Assembly: GCA_023428915.1 (NCBI GenBank)
Contig: JAEYWL010000106.1
Location: 1-37,244, forward strand
Reading direction: 5' to 3'
Length of the DNA stretch: 37,244 nt
Source: Verrucomicrobiota bacterium
GTDB lineage: Bacteria; Chlamydiota; Chlamydiia; Chlamydiales; JAEYWL01
The translations under genes were made by a program, and so were the position numbers. The notes under the pieces are model-generated. The model had not been told where the DNA came from, did not search any database, and saw only the letters and a list, made by a program, of their open reading frames with translations. The stretch's first letter is position 1. Every line of letters starts with the position of its first letter. This document shows, in pieces, positions 1-8,138 of this stretch.

Positions 1-234
1 GCTTGCTTGTCTTTTAAGGTCTTCTTTTTGATCGTGGCTTGAGACCCTTGCATAAGCTATTGTAAGATCAGAAGATGTCTTTTCAAGGCCTAATAGTTTG
101 TCTATATCATAGTAACGAGTGCCTTTACTCTTTCTATCTGGAAGTAAAGTATTGTTTTCCTCCCAACGTCGAAGAGTTTGAATAGACACGCCTAATATTT
201 CTGCGGCTTTTCCAATTTTGACAAATCTACTCAT
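1..234 (-). CDS. tnpA: IS607-type serine recombinase (transposase TnpA), 5' part only
   Basis: The first 78 codons of a gene read leftwards out of the window from an ATG at 232-234. Residues 5-45 form a MerR-like helix-turn-helix: an IGKAAEILGVS helix, then TLRRWEE and a tyrosine wing. After a short linker comes the start of a serine-recombinase catalytic domain: YARVSS at 61-66, with R63 and the presumed nucleophile S65, then the HDQKEDLKRQ helix. A MerR-type DNA-binding domain in front of a resolvase core is the defining layout of IS607-family transposases, which move without terminal inverted repeats or target duplication. In that family a tnpB gene usually follows tnpA; here it would lie beyond the left edge. 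Whether the gene is intact cannot be seen. Family assignment is firm, activity is not. Confidence 0.9.
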   Translation of the reverse strand, partial: MSRFVKIGKAAEILGVSIQTLRRWEENNTLLPDRKSKGTRYYDIDKLLGLEKTSSDLTIAYARVSSHDQKEDLKRQAS

Positions 235-276
235 ATTAGTAGATAATAATAGATATGTATAGATTATTTCAAGCAG

Positions 277-405
277 TTAATAACCCTTTTTTGCCCAAGC
301 AATAATAAACTGCAATTGAATTTCTTCTTTACTTTTCAACTGTAGACTAACCTCTACGCCATTATCAAGAAATGTGTAAAAAGAAAGATCAAAGATCAAG
401 ATCAT
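277..405 (-). CDS. possible 42-residue ORF upstream of the transposase
   Basis: A short reading frame with an ATG at 403-405 and TAA at 277-279 encodes MILIFDLSFYTFLDNGVEVS and so on, ending AWAKKGY. I do not recognise it. It lies in the 201-bp gap between the Nudix gene and the IS607 transposase and may be a remnant, or chance. No convincing Shine-Dalgarno sequence precedes it; the stretch just upstream is a run of short AGATCAA direct repeats (386-418). The left end of the IS607 element should also lie somewhere in this gap, but elements of this family have no inverted ends that would reveal it. Confidence 0.2.
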   Translation of the reverse strand: MILIFDLSFYTFLDNGVEVSLQLKSKEEIQLQFIIAWAKKGY

Positions 406-435
406 GATTAAGATCAAGACTTAACAAATATCCTT

Positions 436-846
436 TCATTCTACTAGGGCGCTTACGTCGCGCAGTACTTTTTTGATGGTGTCATAAGTGCCTAGGGCAA
501 TGGCTGCCTCAAGTGTCTCCCAACGGCCTTCATGCACTTCTTCGGTTTGCAGCTTCACTGTCCCATAGACTTCGGCAATGTAATAAAACACTGTTTTTTT
601 GATCAAAGCCCCCTTAACCCGAAAAAAATACTGGATTTGGAGGGGCTCTTGCTGCACCAACTTAGCAACTTGCAAGCCGGTTTCTTCAAATAATTCCCGT
701 TTGGCTGCACTCAAAGGTAACTCCCCAGCATCAGAGTGACCTTTAGGACACTCCCAAAAGCCTTTTTCCCGCTTAATCAAAAACACTTGCCACTGATTTC
801 CCTCTTTTCTTAAAGGAATAACTCCGAAAGATTGCTCCTCAATCAT
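436..846 (-). CDS. Nudix hydrolase (Ap4A-hydrolase-like; CT771 orthologue)
   Basis: A 136-residue cytoplasmic Nudix hydrolase. The full Nudix box GX5EX7REUXEEXGU is at residues 36-58: G36, E42, then RELFEETGL, which carries the Mg-binding glutamates. The preceding FWECPKGH is typical of the subgroup that cleaves diadenosine tetraphosphate or related nucleotides, so Ap4A hydrolysis is the likeliest reaction. Its length is normal for a single-domain member. The ATG at 844-846 overlaps the fabF stop (ATGA), so the two are translationally coupled. The order rsfS-fabF-Nudix matches C. trachomatis CT769-CT771, which supports orthology. Exact substrate is inferred. Confidence 0.9.
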   Translation of the reverse strand: MIEEQSFGVIPLRKEGNQWQVFLIKREKGFWECPKGHSDAGELPLSAAKRELFEETGLQVAKLVQQEPLQIQYFFRVKGALIKKTVFYYIAEVYGTVKLQTEEVHEGRWETLEAAIALGTYDTIKKVLRDVSALVE

Positions 847-2090
847 TGTCTATAGGGGGCAAATATTATAGAGGCATTGTGTCCGCCGAAACCAAATGAG
901 TTAGAGATGGCAGCCTGTATTTCCCACTTTTTGGCTAATGTAGGCACCTCAAAATCCAATTCGGGTTCAGGATTTTCCAGGTTGATGGTCGGGTGAAGCA
1001 CACCGGTTTCGATTGCTTTTATAGCAGCTATTGCTTCCATTCCCCCTGCAGCACCAAGCGAGTGCCCTATCATGGATTTAGTGGCATTCAAGGCTATTTT
1101 AGCGCGATTTTTAAAGACCTGCTTTAACGCATTAATCTCAGCCATATCCCCTGCCGGTGTTGAGGTGGCATGGGCATTAATGTAATTAATACTTTCAGCT
1201 GAAATGCCGGCATCCTGGAGTGCACTCTGAATGCAGGCTACAACCCCTGCCCCATCAGAGCGGGGCTCTGTCATGTGATGGGCATCGCACGACATCCCGC
1301 CGCCTAAATATTCGGCATAAATTTTAGCACCTCTTGATAAAGCATGCTCTAAAGATTCCAGCACCAAGACTCCTGCTCCTTCACCCATTACAAAGCCATC
1401 GCGGCTCATATCCCACGGCCTGGAGGCTTTTTCCGGAGCATCATTGCGTTGCGATAAAGCCCGTGCCGCTAAAAATCCGCTTACTCCTATTGGCGTGATG
1501 GGAGCTTCTACACCGCCTGTTAAGATTAGATCGGCGTGCCCGTCGCGTATATGATTGGCAGCATTGATGATAGCATTATTACTTGTAGCGCAGGCTGTAG
1601 AAATAGAGTAGTTCGGCCCCATGAAGCCTAAATCCATGGCAAGCATGCCGCCGCCCATATTAGTTAAAACGAATGGGATAAAGAATGGGCTGATGCGTTT
1701 ATGCCCCTTTTCTAATAATGTTTGCACACCATCAGCAAATATGCTCATTCCTCCCATACCAGAGCCTATCAGGATGCCGCATTTCTTCTTGTCTAATTTA
1801 TCCAGTTCTTCTTTAGTTAAACGGCCATATTCAAGCGCCTTTTTACCCGCTACCATTGTGTACGCTATAAAACGATCCACTTTTTTTGCATACTTTCTCT
1901 CAATATACTCGCCCGGATCAAAATCTTTTACTGAAGCTGCAAATCGGGTTCCGTAATCCTCACAGGGAAATTGGGTTATTGCAGAAACACCGCTAATACC
2001 TTCCAATAACTTATCATAAAAATTATCAACATCGTTTCCAAAGCATGAAACAATACCCATTCCAGTTACAACTACACGGCGTCTTCTCAT
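843..2090 (-). CDS. fabF: 3-oxoacyl-[acyl-carrier-protein] synthase II
   Basis: KAS II condenses malonyl-ACP with the growing acyl-ACP in type II fatty acid synthesis in the cytoplasm. The protein of 415 residues starts at MRRRRVVVTGMG. The ATG at 2088-2090 is chosen over an upstream in-frame codon because AAAGGA sits about 8 nt before it and because the VVVTGMG strand is the usual N terminus. The catalytic triad is complete: C167 in STACATS, H307 in NAHATSTP and H343 in GHSLGAAGG. The usual glycine-rich C terminus NSFGFGGHNAS is present. It begins 10 nt after rsfS and overlaps the Nudix gene by 4 bp. Length and motifs are ordinary for the family. Confidence 0.97.
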   Translation of the reverse strand: MRRRRVVVTGMGIVSCFGNDVDNFYDKLLEGISGVSAITQFPCEDYGTRFAASVKDFDPGEYIERKYAKKVDRFIAYTMVAGKKALEYGRLTKEELDKLDKKKCGILIGSGMGGMSIFADGVQTLLEKGHKRISPFFIPFVLTNMGGGMLAMDLGFMGPNYSISTACATSNNAIINAANHIRDGHADLILTGGVEAPITPIGVSGFLAARALSQRNDAPEKASRPWDMSRDGFVMGEGAGVLVLESLEHALSRGAKIYAEYLGGGMSCDAHHMTEPRSDGAGVVACIQSALQDAGISAESINYINAHATSTPAGDMAEINALKQVFKNRAKIALNATKSMIGHSLGAAGGMEAIAAIKAIETGVLHPTINLENPEPELDFEVPTLAKKWEIQAAISNSFGFGGHNASIIFAPYRQ

Positions 2091-2100
2091 GTAAAATCCT

Positions 2101-2472
2101 TTATTTTGAGGAGCTAACAAGATTTATGTGCAAGTCTACCACTTTCCCTTCTTTCCATAGAGTTTCAATGGCATAGTGTTCTCTTAAATCGGAAGTGAAT
2201 AGATGCACAACAATTTGACCAAAATCTATGACAATCCAATCCCCCGCCTTTTGCCCTTCCACATGCAAGGGCTTAAGGCCCGCCTGGCTTAATTGCTCGC
2301 AAATAGCCTTATTTATTGATTGGATATGGCGATCAACATTACCCTCTGCGATCACAAAAAAATCTGTCATAGAGCAAACATCTCTGACATCAATGGCCAA
2401 TATATTGAAGCCTTTTTTATCAAAGATAGTTTGAGCTATTAAATTGAGTTCTTTACTTTGGTTATCATCCAT
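2101..2472 (-). CDS. rsfS: ribosomal silencing factor RsfS (Iojap/YbeB family)
   Basis: A 123-residue Iojap-family protein. RsfS binds ribosomal protein L14 (uL14) on the large subunit and blocks subunit joining when nutrients are short. Family hallmarks are visible: an N-terminal AIDVRDVCSMTDFFVIAEGN strand-helix, then a core with DWIVIDFGQIVVHLF and REHYAIETLW near residues 78-106. It lies between nadD (44-nt gap) and fabF (10-nt gap). The nadD-rsfS neighbourhood is very common in bacteria. The ATG start has no obvious Shine-Dalgarno sequence. Confidence 0.95.
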   Translation of the reverse strand: MDDNQSKELNLIAQTIFDKKGFNILAIDVRDVCSMTDFFVIAEGNVDRHIQSINKAICEQLSQAGLKPLHVEGQKAGDWIVIDFGQIVVHLFTSDLREHYAIETLWKEGKVVDLHINLVSSSK

Positions 2473-2516
2473 AGCATTTTATTATAACAACTCAAGTTAC
2501 AAAATCATTCCTAAAA

Positions 2517-3128
2517 TTAGTATAAACTATGTTCGTTAATGTAGTCTATGACTTTTCCAGGTATTAAATGCGCACATGGCCGATTTATCTGCAACCGCTC
2601 CCGAATATTTGTGGCAGTAATTTCCATAACGCGCGTAGGAGTAATCCCTCTTTCTAAAGCATCCCTAATAGCCGGAGAAGCTTCCGGAAAATGCCCGCCG
2701 TTTTCCCGCCGCCCAATGAACAATGGCACTAATTTCACAATTTCTTCAGCTCGGTGCCACGAAGGAAAAGAAAAGATATTGTCATCTCCTAGAAGCAAGG
2801 AAAATTCAATGTGATTGCCAAACTCCACTATAAGCTGTCTAAGTGTATCTATTGTATAGGAAATACCCTCTCTTGCAGCTTCTATATCAATCACTTTAAA
2901 ATTGCTGAAGGGAGCAATAGCTAAACGAGTCATCTCTAATCGATGCTGGATAGATGTGTAATTAGAATCTGCCTTAAAAGGATTAATATTTGCGGGGCAG
3001 AACCAAATCTCGTCGAGTTCCCTATGTTCTGCTATTTCCACCGCTAAATTTAAATGGCCATTGTGGGGAGGGTTAAAACTTCCTCCGTAAATCCCTACTT
3101 TTTTCTTATTAACCAAGTCCGTACCCAA
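2517..3128 (-). CDS. nadD: nicotinate-nucleotide adenylyltransferase, TTG start
   Basis: NadD adenylates nicotinate mononucleotide to deamido-NAD in NAD synthesis. The nucleotidyltransferase signature is at the N terminus: GIYGGSFNPPHNGH with the HxGH motif at H22-H25 (counting from TTG 3128). The C-terminal ITATNIRERL matches the second ATP-binding motif (usually SST.IR). Length, about 200 residues, is normal. Between the upstream in-frame TGA and the GIYGG strand there is no ATG or GTG; the only usable starts are TTG at 3126-3128 and TTG at 3114-3116, neither with a strong Shine-Dalgarno sequence. The first lies within the left arm of a large CGTGCC palindrome that fills the gap to glnN, so the native start may have been displaced. 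The first of the two TTG codons is annotated here. Confidence 0.93.
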   Translation of the reverse strand: MGTDLVNKKKVGIYGGSFNPPHNGHLNLAVEIAEHRELDEIWFCPANINPFKADSNYTSIQHRLEMTRLAIAPFSNFKVIDIEAAREGISYTIDTLRQLIVEFGNHIEFSLLLGDDNIFSFPSWHRAEEIVKLVPLFIGRRENGGHFPEASPAIRDALERGITPTRVMEITATNIRERLQINRPCAHLIPGKVIDYINEHSLY

Positions 3129-3239
3129 ATAATTCGTGCCCGTGCTCGTGTGCGTGCCCGCGCCCGATAATAACTCTCTGCTGTTTCTAACTCAATCGGG
3201 CACGGGCACGCACACGGGCACGGGCACGATTATTGGGGT
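3123..3239. repeat. large CGTGCC-rich palindrome between glnN and nadD
   Basis: Two arms of about 45 bp, at 3123-3168 and 3195-3239, are near-perfect reverse complements (a few mismatches and one single-base indel) around a 26-nt AT-richer loop. Each arm consists of degenerate tandem CGTGCC/CGTGTG hexamers, so the arms are both repetitive and self-complementary. The element fills the intergenic region: its right arm ends 4 bp before the glnN stop codon and its left arm covers the first codons of nadD. Transcribed, it would form a very stable hairpin that could attenuate or terminate readthrough from glnN. It looks like a mobile palindromic (REP/MITE-like) insertion; copy number in the genome is unknown. 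Confidence 0.85.
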
Positions 3240-3243
3240 TCAC

Positions 3244-5430
3244 CTATACTATAAATAGAATCTCGCGGTATTTAGGCAGAGGCCAGAGCTCATCTTCGGT
3301 TAATGTTTCCAGATGATCCACAATTTCCCTTAGACTTTCGCTAGCTGGAAGGACTTTTTCGGCAAATGCTTGCCCGCGGACCTCTAAGCTGGTTTGGCCT
3401 AAAGCGTTGTCCAGCAATGCTTGCAGCTCCTCTGCTCGCGCGATTCCCTTATTCAGCAAGTCTGTAAACTGCTGCATTTGTTTCAATTGCTTTTCCGGAG
3501 CCTTAGGAAGCAGCTCTTTAACTGCTTTAATGCCATCTGCCAATACTTTCTGATGCTTGCAAGCTGCAGGGAGCACCATCGTATTAAATAGTTCAAGCAT
3601 TAGCTTAACTTCGATTTTGTTGGCTTGTATGTACAGCTCTGACTGGATTTCATACCTGCTTTCAAGCTCGTGCTTGGTCAGCACGCCTTCGAATGCAGCA
3701 ATGGTCCGTTCTGATTTTAGGGCGGAAAAGGCTGCAATGGATTTATGGATATTTGGCAACCCTCTTTTTTCCGCTTCTTTTATCCATTCCCCGCTGTAAT
3801 TATCGCCAGAGAACCTGATCGGTTTCGAGTGTTTTAAATACTTTTGCAGGATAGGCAAAATAGTCTCCACTACAATTTTACTGTTGCTCTGGAGAGAATC
3901 GCCATGTAAATGCGCTTCGATTTCATCCATAATTTTATTCAGGGAATGGGCAACAACTGTATTGAGAATAGAAATGGCCAGTGCGGGGTTAGCCGATGCA
4001 CCTACAGCCCTGAATTCAAATTTATTGCCTGTAAAAGCAAATGGAGAAGTGCGGTTGCGATCGGTATTGTCTTTGGAAAGGTCGGGAATTACCGGCAAGC
4101 CCATATCGTATTTGACTTTTCCACCTTTGCGCTCATGCGTACCTTTGGCTTCAATGCTCTCTAATACGCTTTCTAATTCCTGTCCCAAATAAGCAGAAAG
4201 AATGGCCGGCGGGGCTTCATGCCCGCCTAAACGGTAATCGTTTGCCGCCGACCCGATAGCTGCGCGCAATAAAATGGCATGATCATAAACGGCTGTCAAA
4301 ATGGCTGTAAGTAGAATTAAAAAGTGGACATTATTTTCAGGCGTATCAGTGGGGTCTAAAAGATTAATGCCTGTATCTGTCATCAAAGACCAGTTGGCAT
4401 GCTTGCCGGAACCGTTGACTTCATGGAAAGGCTTTTCATGGATCAAACAGGCCAGGTGATGCTTAGCTGCAGTTTGACGCATAAGTTCCATCAGAAGAAG
4501 GTTATGGTCTATGGCAGTTGAAGCCTTTTCGAAGACCGGAGCTACCTCATGCTGGGCAGGAGCCACTTCATTGTGCCTTGTTTTAACAGGTATTCCTAGC
4601 TTTAAAGCTGCCATTTCAAAGTCATGCATAAAAGTGAGAATCCGGTCTTTCACCGATCCAAAATAGTGGTCTTGCAGCTCCTGGCCTTTTGAAGGTGCGG
4701 CTCCAAAAACGGTCCTGCCTGCAAGAACTAAATCCGGACGTAAATTGCGGATAGCCCTGTCAATAACAAAATATTCTTGCTCCAGGCCTAAGGTTGAATA
4801 TACAAAATTCGCTTCAATGCCGGTAAGTTTTAATAACCTGAGCACGGACTCCTGGATCTTTTTGTCTGAACGCAGCAAAGGAATTTTGCAATCCAAAATA
4901 TCCCCTGTCCATGAGAAGAAAATGGAAGGAATGCACAAAGTAATTCCATCACCGCCCTTCCAAAGAAAAACCGGGGAAGTAGGATCCCAGCCGGTATATC
5001 CTCTCGCTTCAAATGTACTCCTTAACCCCCCGGAAGGAAAGGAAGAAGCATCCGGTTCACCTTGCAGCAGCTCTTTGCCGCTAAACTTTTGAATAACCTT
5101 ATCAGGAGCTTGCCAGTCAATAAACGAATCGTGTTTTTCAGCTGAGGCGCCTGTCAACGGCTGAAACCAATGGGTGTAATGCGTGGCGCCATGGCTGATG
5201 GCCCATTCTTTCATCGCTACAGCTATGGTATCGGCAAATTCTTCCTTTATCCGTTCTTTGCCATCCATCGCATTGAATAGGTTTAAATAAATTTCTTTTG
5301 GCAGCATTTTACGCATCACACTGCGGTTGAACACATGAGCCCCAAATTGGTCAGCCTCATGCTTAATAGCATTAGACAATACAGGTTTTCTTTCAGTGGC
5401 AATCGATACTGCGTGGTAGCGGGGATTCAT
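3244..5430 (-). CDS. glnN: glutamine synthetase type III
   Basis: A 728-residue GSIII, the long dodecameric class that makes glutamine from glutamate, ammonia and ATP. Family signatures are present: GLEQEYF near 215 (metal-binding glutamates), HNEVAPAQHEVAP near 286-298, and EVNGSGKHANWSL near 337-349. A GSIII-type C-terminal helical region follows. The ATG at 5428-5430 is chosen over an in-frame TTG 33 nt upstream because AAGGA precedes it and because it forms an ATGA overlap with the stop of the HAD gene, indicating coupling. Chlamydiaceae lack this gene as far as I know, so it suggests an environmental chlamydia with broader nitrogen metabolism. Confidence 0.95.
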   Translation of the reverse strand: MNPRYHAVSIATERKPVLSNAIKHEADQFGAHVFNRSVMRKMLPKEIYLNLFNAMDGKERIKEEFADTIAVAMKEWAISHGATHYTHWFQPLTGASAEKHDSFIDWQAPDKVIQKFSGKELLQGEPDASSFPSGGLRSTFEARGYTGWDPTSPVFLWKGGDGITLCIPSIFFSWTGDILDCKIPLLRSDKKIQESVLRLLKLTGIEANFVYSTLGLEQEYFVIDRAIRNLRPDLVLAGRTVFGAAPSKGQELQDHYFGSVKDRILTFMHDFEMAALKLGIPVKTRHNEVAPAQHEVAPVFEKASTAIDHNLLLMELMRQTAAKHHLACLIHEKPFHEVNGSGKHANWSLMTDTGINLLDPTDTPENNVHFLILLTAILTAVYDHAILLRAAIGSAANDYRLGGHEAPPAILSAYLGQELESVLESIEAKGTHERKGGKVKYDMGLPVIPDLSKDNTDRNRTSPFAFTGNKFEFRAVGASANPALAISILNTVVAHSLNKIMDEIEAHLHGDSLQSNSKIVVETILPILQKYLKHSKPIRFSGDNYSGEWIKEAEKRGLPNIHKSIAAFSALKSERTIAAFEGVLTKHELESRYEIQSELYIQANKIEVKLMLELFNTMVLPAACKHQKVLADGIKAVKELLPKAPEKQLKQMQQFTDLLNKGIARAEELQALLDNALGQTSLEVRGQAFAEKVLPASESLREIVDHLETLTEDELWPLPKYREILFIV

Positions 5431-6095
5431 GATCTTTTCCTTATGGTTTCGATAATTTCCCAACCATTTTGTGTGGCTAGTTTTTTTAATTTTTTATCGG
5501 GGAATACAGCTACAGGTTCCCCTACAGCAACTAATAAAGGCAAGTCGTGGATGCTGTCGGTATAAGCAGTCACATTGGCTAAGCTAATCCCAAGTTTTGC
5601 AGAAAGTTCTTTTACAAATTTAGCCTTCTCAACACCCTCAACAAGCCGGGAAATTTTACAAAATTGATTTTTATTGTCAATGGCATACTCGGTTGAAGAA
5701 TAGTAATCAAACCCATTAGCAGTTGCCATAGGCTGTACTAGGAACTCTGGAGAGCTTGAGAGCAGCAAAGTGACATCATTTCGTTTGCGGGCTTCTGAAG
5801 CACGCTGAGCAATCAGGGGGCAAATATATTGATTAAGAATCGCATTGGCAAATTCTTTTGCAAGAATACTGATTTGCGCGTGGCTTTTCCCTTTCAATAA
5901 CCGATTAAAACTTTTATGGTGCACTTCCTCAATTGTGCCTCCGGCAAAGCGATAGGAAGCTTGAATGCTTAATACATGCAAAAAATCATACAAACTAAGG
6001 AATTGTTTTTTTAGCAGGAACTTACAGAAGGCAAAACTGGAATTGATGCGAATATAGGTTTGGTCCAAGTCAAAAACAATTAACTTTTTTGACAT
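5427..6095 (-). CDS. HAD-superfamily phosphatase (subfamily IB, SerB-like)
   Basis: A 222-residue HAD hydrolase. Motif I is FDLDQT at residues 8-13, with D9 as nucleophile and D11 as acid/base. Motif II is the serine in LLLSSSPEF. Motif III is a lysine before AYTDSIHDLPLL, whose DS.HD aspartates form motif IV. The helical cap between motifs I and II and the DSxHDLP motif place it in the IB branch, which includes phosphoserine phosphatases and lipid-phosphate phosphatases. The substrate cannot be told from sequence. AGAGGA sits about 10 nt before the ATG. It overlaps glnN by 4 bp and follows the coiled-coil gene after a hairpin. Confidence 0.85.
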   Translation of the reverse strand: MSKKLIVFDLDQTYIRINSSFAFCKFLLKKQFLSLYDFLHVLSIQASYRFAGGTIEEVHHKSFNRLLKGKSHAQISILAKEFANAILNQYICPLIAQRASEARKRNDVTLLLSSSPEFLVQPMATANGFDYYSSTEYAIDNKNQFCKISRLVEGVEKAKFVKELSAKLGISLANVTAYTDSIHDLPLLVAVGEPVAVFPDKKLKKLATQNGWEIIETIRKRS

Positions 6096-6127
6096 CGCGC
6101 CAATCCTCTATGATGGAACGGGTTTTA

Positions 6128-6152
6128 AACCAGCAAGACGATCCTGCTGGTT
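6128..6152 (-). terminator. hairpin after the coiled-coil gene
   Basis: AACCAGCA and TGCTGGTT form an 8-bp perfect stem with a 9-nt loop, 10 nt after the stop of the coiled-coil gene on the minus strand. On that strand the stem is followed by TTTAAAA, a weak U-tract. It probably partly terminates transcription before the HAD gene. Confidence 0.5.
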
Positions 6153-6162
6153 ATTAAGAACT

Positions 6163-7956
6163 TTATAATTTTGACTCGACTTCAGTAATTTTTAGTTCTA
6201 GATTTTTGATATTTTGGTTGATCTTGTCCAGTTGTTTTTTTTCTTCATTCAACATTTCATTATAAGCCATGGCTTGCTGGAAATCTAAACCTGAAGTTCC
6301 GGAAGCTTTGCGGATTTGCTCTCTAATTTCTTGCCTTTGCTCTTTTCTTTGCTCAAGCACTTGATAGAGTAAATCCAGAGTATTGCGATCATCTTCAGAG
6401 AGGCTTAACAAAGCTTTTTCTTTTTTATCGGCTATGAGATTATTCATAGGCTTTAAAAGCTTCTCAAGTTCTATTTTTTCAAATTTATTGAAATCGTTGG
6501 TTTTGATTTCATCCAAGTAAAGCTCTTTTTCTTTCAATAACTCTTCCGTGTCTTCAACCGTTTCCGCTTTTTTCAGTAAAAGTTCAATTTTCGTTTTAAA
6601 GGCTGCAATTTTCTCTTGCCGCGCTTTTTCTTTTTCCTTCTGTACTTGATCTCTTTGTTCTTCTTCAACGCGCATCTTATCGTTGACCAAAGAGCGGATT
6701 TGTTGCAGCTCTTTCTTCAACTGCTGCACTTCATCCCTATCTAAAGGTTGCGCGCGCATGAATTCTTGAATTTCCTGTATCTTAGCATTGGCATCGCCCA
6801 CGCTCATATTCTGTTCAAGAAACTGCTGCTTCAAAGCTTTAATTTTCTCTTCAATTTCTAGAGCATGTTGTTTCAGCAGCTGCCTATGCTTAGCTTTTTC
6901 TTTTTTGCGGTCTTTTTCTAAAATCTTTATCTTATCCCAGCACTCGCTTAACTTGGTCCTGGTCAAGGTAAAAGATTGAGTGTTCAAGGTAAATATTTTT
7001 GCCGCTTGCTGCAACGCTTTAATTTCTTCGCGTAAAATGAACAAGGATTCCTTAGGGAAAGATTCTTCAAAATGGCGTTTTATAAAGCTGTCAATATCGG
7101 ACATAAATAGCTGGCTAATATCGCGAATAAGATCTTTCCTGCGGGGGAATATTTGGTCGCCTGCCAGTGAAAGGCGCTGAAAAAACTTATGCTTGATGCG
7201 GATGCGCATTTCAGTTTTGATCAGCTCTTTACGCAAAGCATTAATTCTCGAAGCATAGGCATTAAGCAGGTTTAGTTCTTTCTGAATGAGCTCGTATGTA
7301 TCTTTTTGCTGCTTTAAAATTTTTGCTTCGTTTGGCAAGTCCACATGGGAAGGTTTTTGCAAGAGTGCGGGAATTTGTTGAATTTCTTGCTCAAGGGCTT
7401 GAATAGCCATTTCAATTTGCTCAGCAGCAAAGCTGCTTTGCTCATCGAGAATATCTTTAAGGCGTCTTGCTTCCTTTGAAAGCTCTACGTAGCGATTCCA
7501 TAGGTGGGCCCTGGATACTGGAGTAATTGCCTCATCTTTAAAAAATTCGATGCATAATTTCCTTGCTTCCCAAAAACACTTAAAATTGGGCATTCCGCTC
7601 TGGGAAATTGATTTTTCCATAAAATCCAGCGCATGGGACAGCTTGGCATCAGGAATTTCCAGCGCTTGCAATTCCTGATTGAATATCTCCAGCAACGCTT
7701 GATTTTCTTTTGGAGAATGATGCTTGTGGGATTTATGATGGGCAATTTCGCCTTCTTCTGCAGCACAAAGCTCAGCAACGTGTGTTTCTATGTGTTTTGC
7801 ATGGGTTTCTTCATCTTCCAGAAACTCATGATAATCTTTCCAAACTTGCTCATCATGCTCTTGAAGTCCTGATAAAGGCAATTTGTTTCCCTCATCTATA
7901 CAAATTTGATTTTGTCCTTGGGGAATTTCTTCTTTTTTTGTTTCTTCGCCTTCCAT
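6163..7956 (-). CDS. hypothetical acidic coiled-coil protein
   Basis: A 597-residue protein I do not recognise. The first 85 residues are very acidic and carry a histidine patch, HHKSHKHH at 73-80. From about residue 190 to the end the composition is dominated by E, K, Q and L with heptad-like spacing, predicting long alpha-helical coiled coils; the longest charged runs lie at about 340-460 and 525-597. No signal peptide or membrane segment is visible. The ATG has a GAGAAG-type site upstream. It lies at the head of the minus-strand housekeeping block and is separated from the HAD gene by a hairpin. A structural, cytoskeletal or secreted role is possible, but nothing in the sequence decides it. 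Confidence 0.8.
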   Translation of the reverse strand: MEGEETKKEEIPQGQNQICIDEGNKLPLSGLQEHDEQVWKDYHEFLEDEETHAKHIETHVAELCAAEEGEIAHHKSHKHHSPKENQALLEIFNQELQALEIPDAKLSHALDFMEKSISQSGMPNFKCFWEARKLCIEFFKDEAITPVSRAHLWNRYVELSKEARRLKDILDEQSSFAAEQIEMAIQALEQEIQQIPALLQKPSHVDLPNEAKILKQQKDTYELIQKELNLLNAYASRINALRKELIKTEMRIRIKHKFFQRLSLAGDQIFPRRKDLIRDISQLFMSDIDSFIKRHFEESFPKESLFILREEIKALQQAAKIFTLNTQSFTLTRTKLSECWDKIKILEKDRKKEKAKHRQLLKQHALEIEEKIKALKQQFLEQNMSVGDANAKIQEIQEFMRAQPLDRDEVQQLKKELQQIRSLVNDKMRVEEEQRDQVQKEKEKARQEKIAAFKTKIELLLKKAETVEDTEELLKEKELYLDEIKTNDFNKFEKIELEKLLKPMNNLIADKKEKALLSLSEDDRNTLDLLYQVLEQRKEQRQEIREQIRKASGTSGLDFQQAMAYNEMLNEEKKQLDKINQNIKNLELKITEVESKL

Positions 7957-8088
7957 CAGAATTCTTCTCGCTTATTTTTTCACCTTGAATTTAGAGCAAG
8001 CATAATGAAAAAGCGCTTTTTTGGGTAAACAAAATTAGGAGAATTAATGCGGGTTTGTTTTAAGAGTCTAGATTGATTGAACATAAGA

Positions 8089-8121
8089 GATGATTCCTAA
8101 AATATTAGTTTAGGAATCATC
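8089..8121 (-). terminator. 13-bp hairpin after the giant surface protein gene
   Basis: GATGATTCCTAAA and its exact reverse complement flank a 7-nt loop, 17 nt past the stop of the large minus-strand gene. The stem is long and perfect but has only a short pyrimidine-rich tail (TCTCTTAT), so termination efficiency is uncertain. Confidence 0.6.
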
Positions 8122-8138
8122 CCATGAAGGCTTGGCTG

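Noticed and set aside
386..418. Short AGATCAA direct repeats as IS607 end or operator
   Set aside because: Four imperfect 7-mers in AT-rich DNA; IS607 ends lack such repeats and no regulator is indicated.
1621..1956. Plus-strand ORF of 111 codons
   Set aside because: It lies wholly inside fabF on the other strand, has no conserved features and reflects the codon use of fabF.
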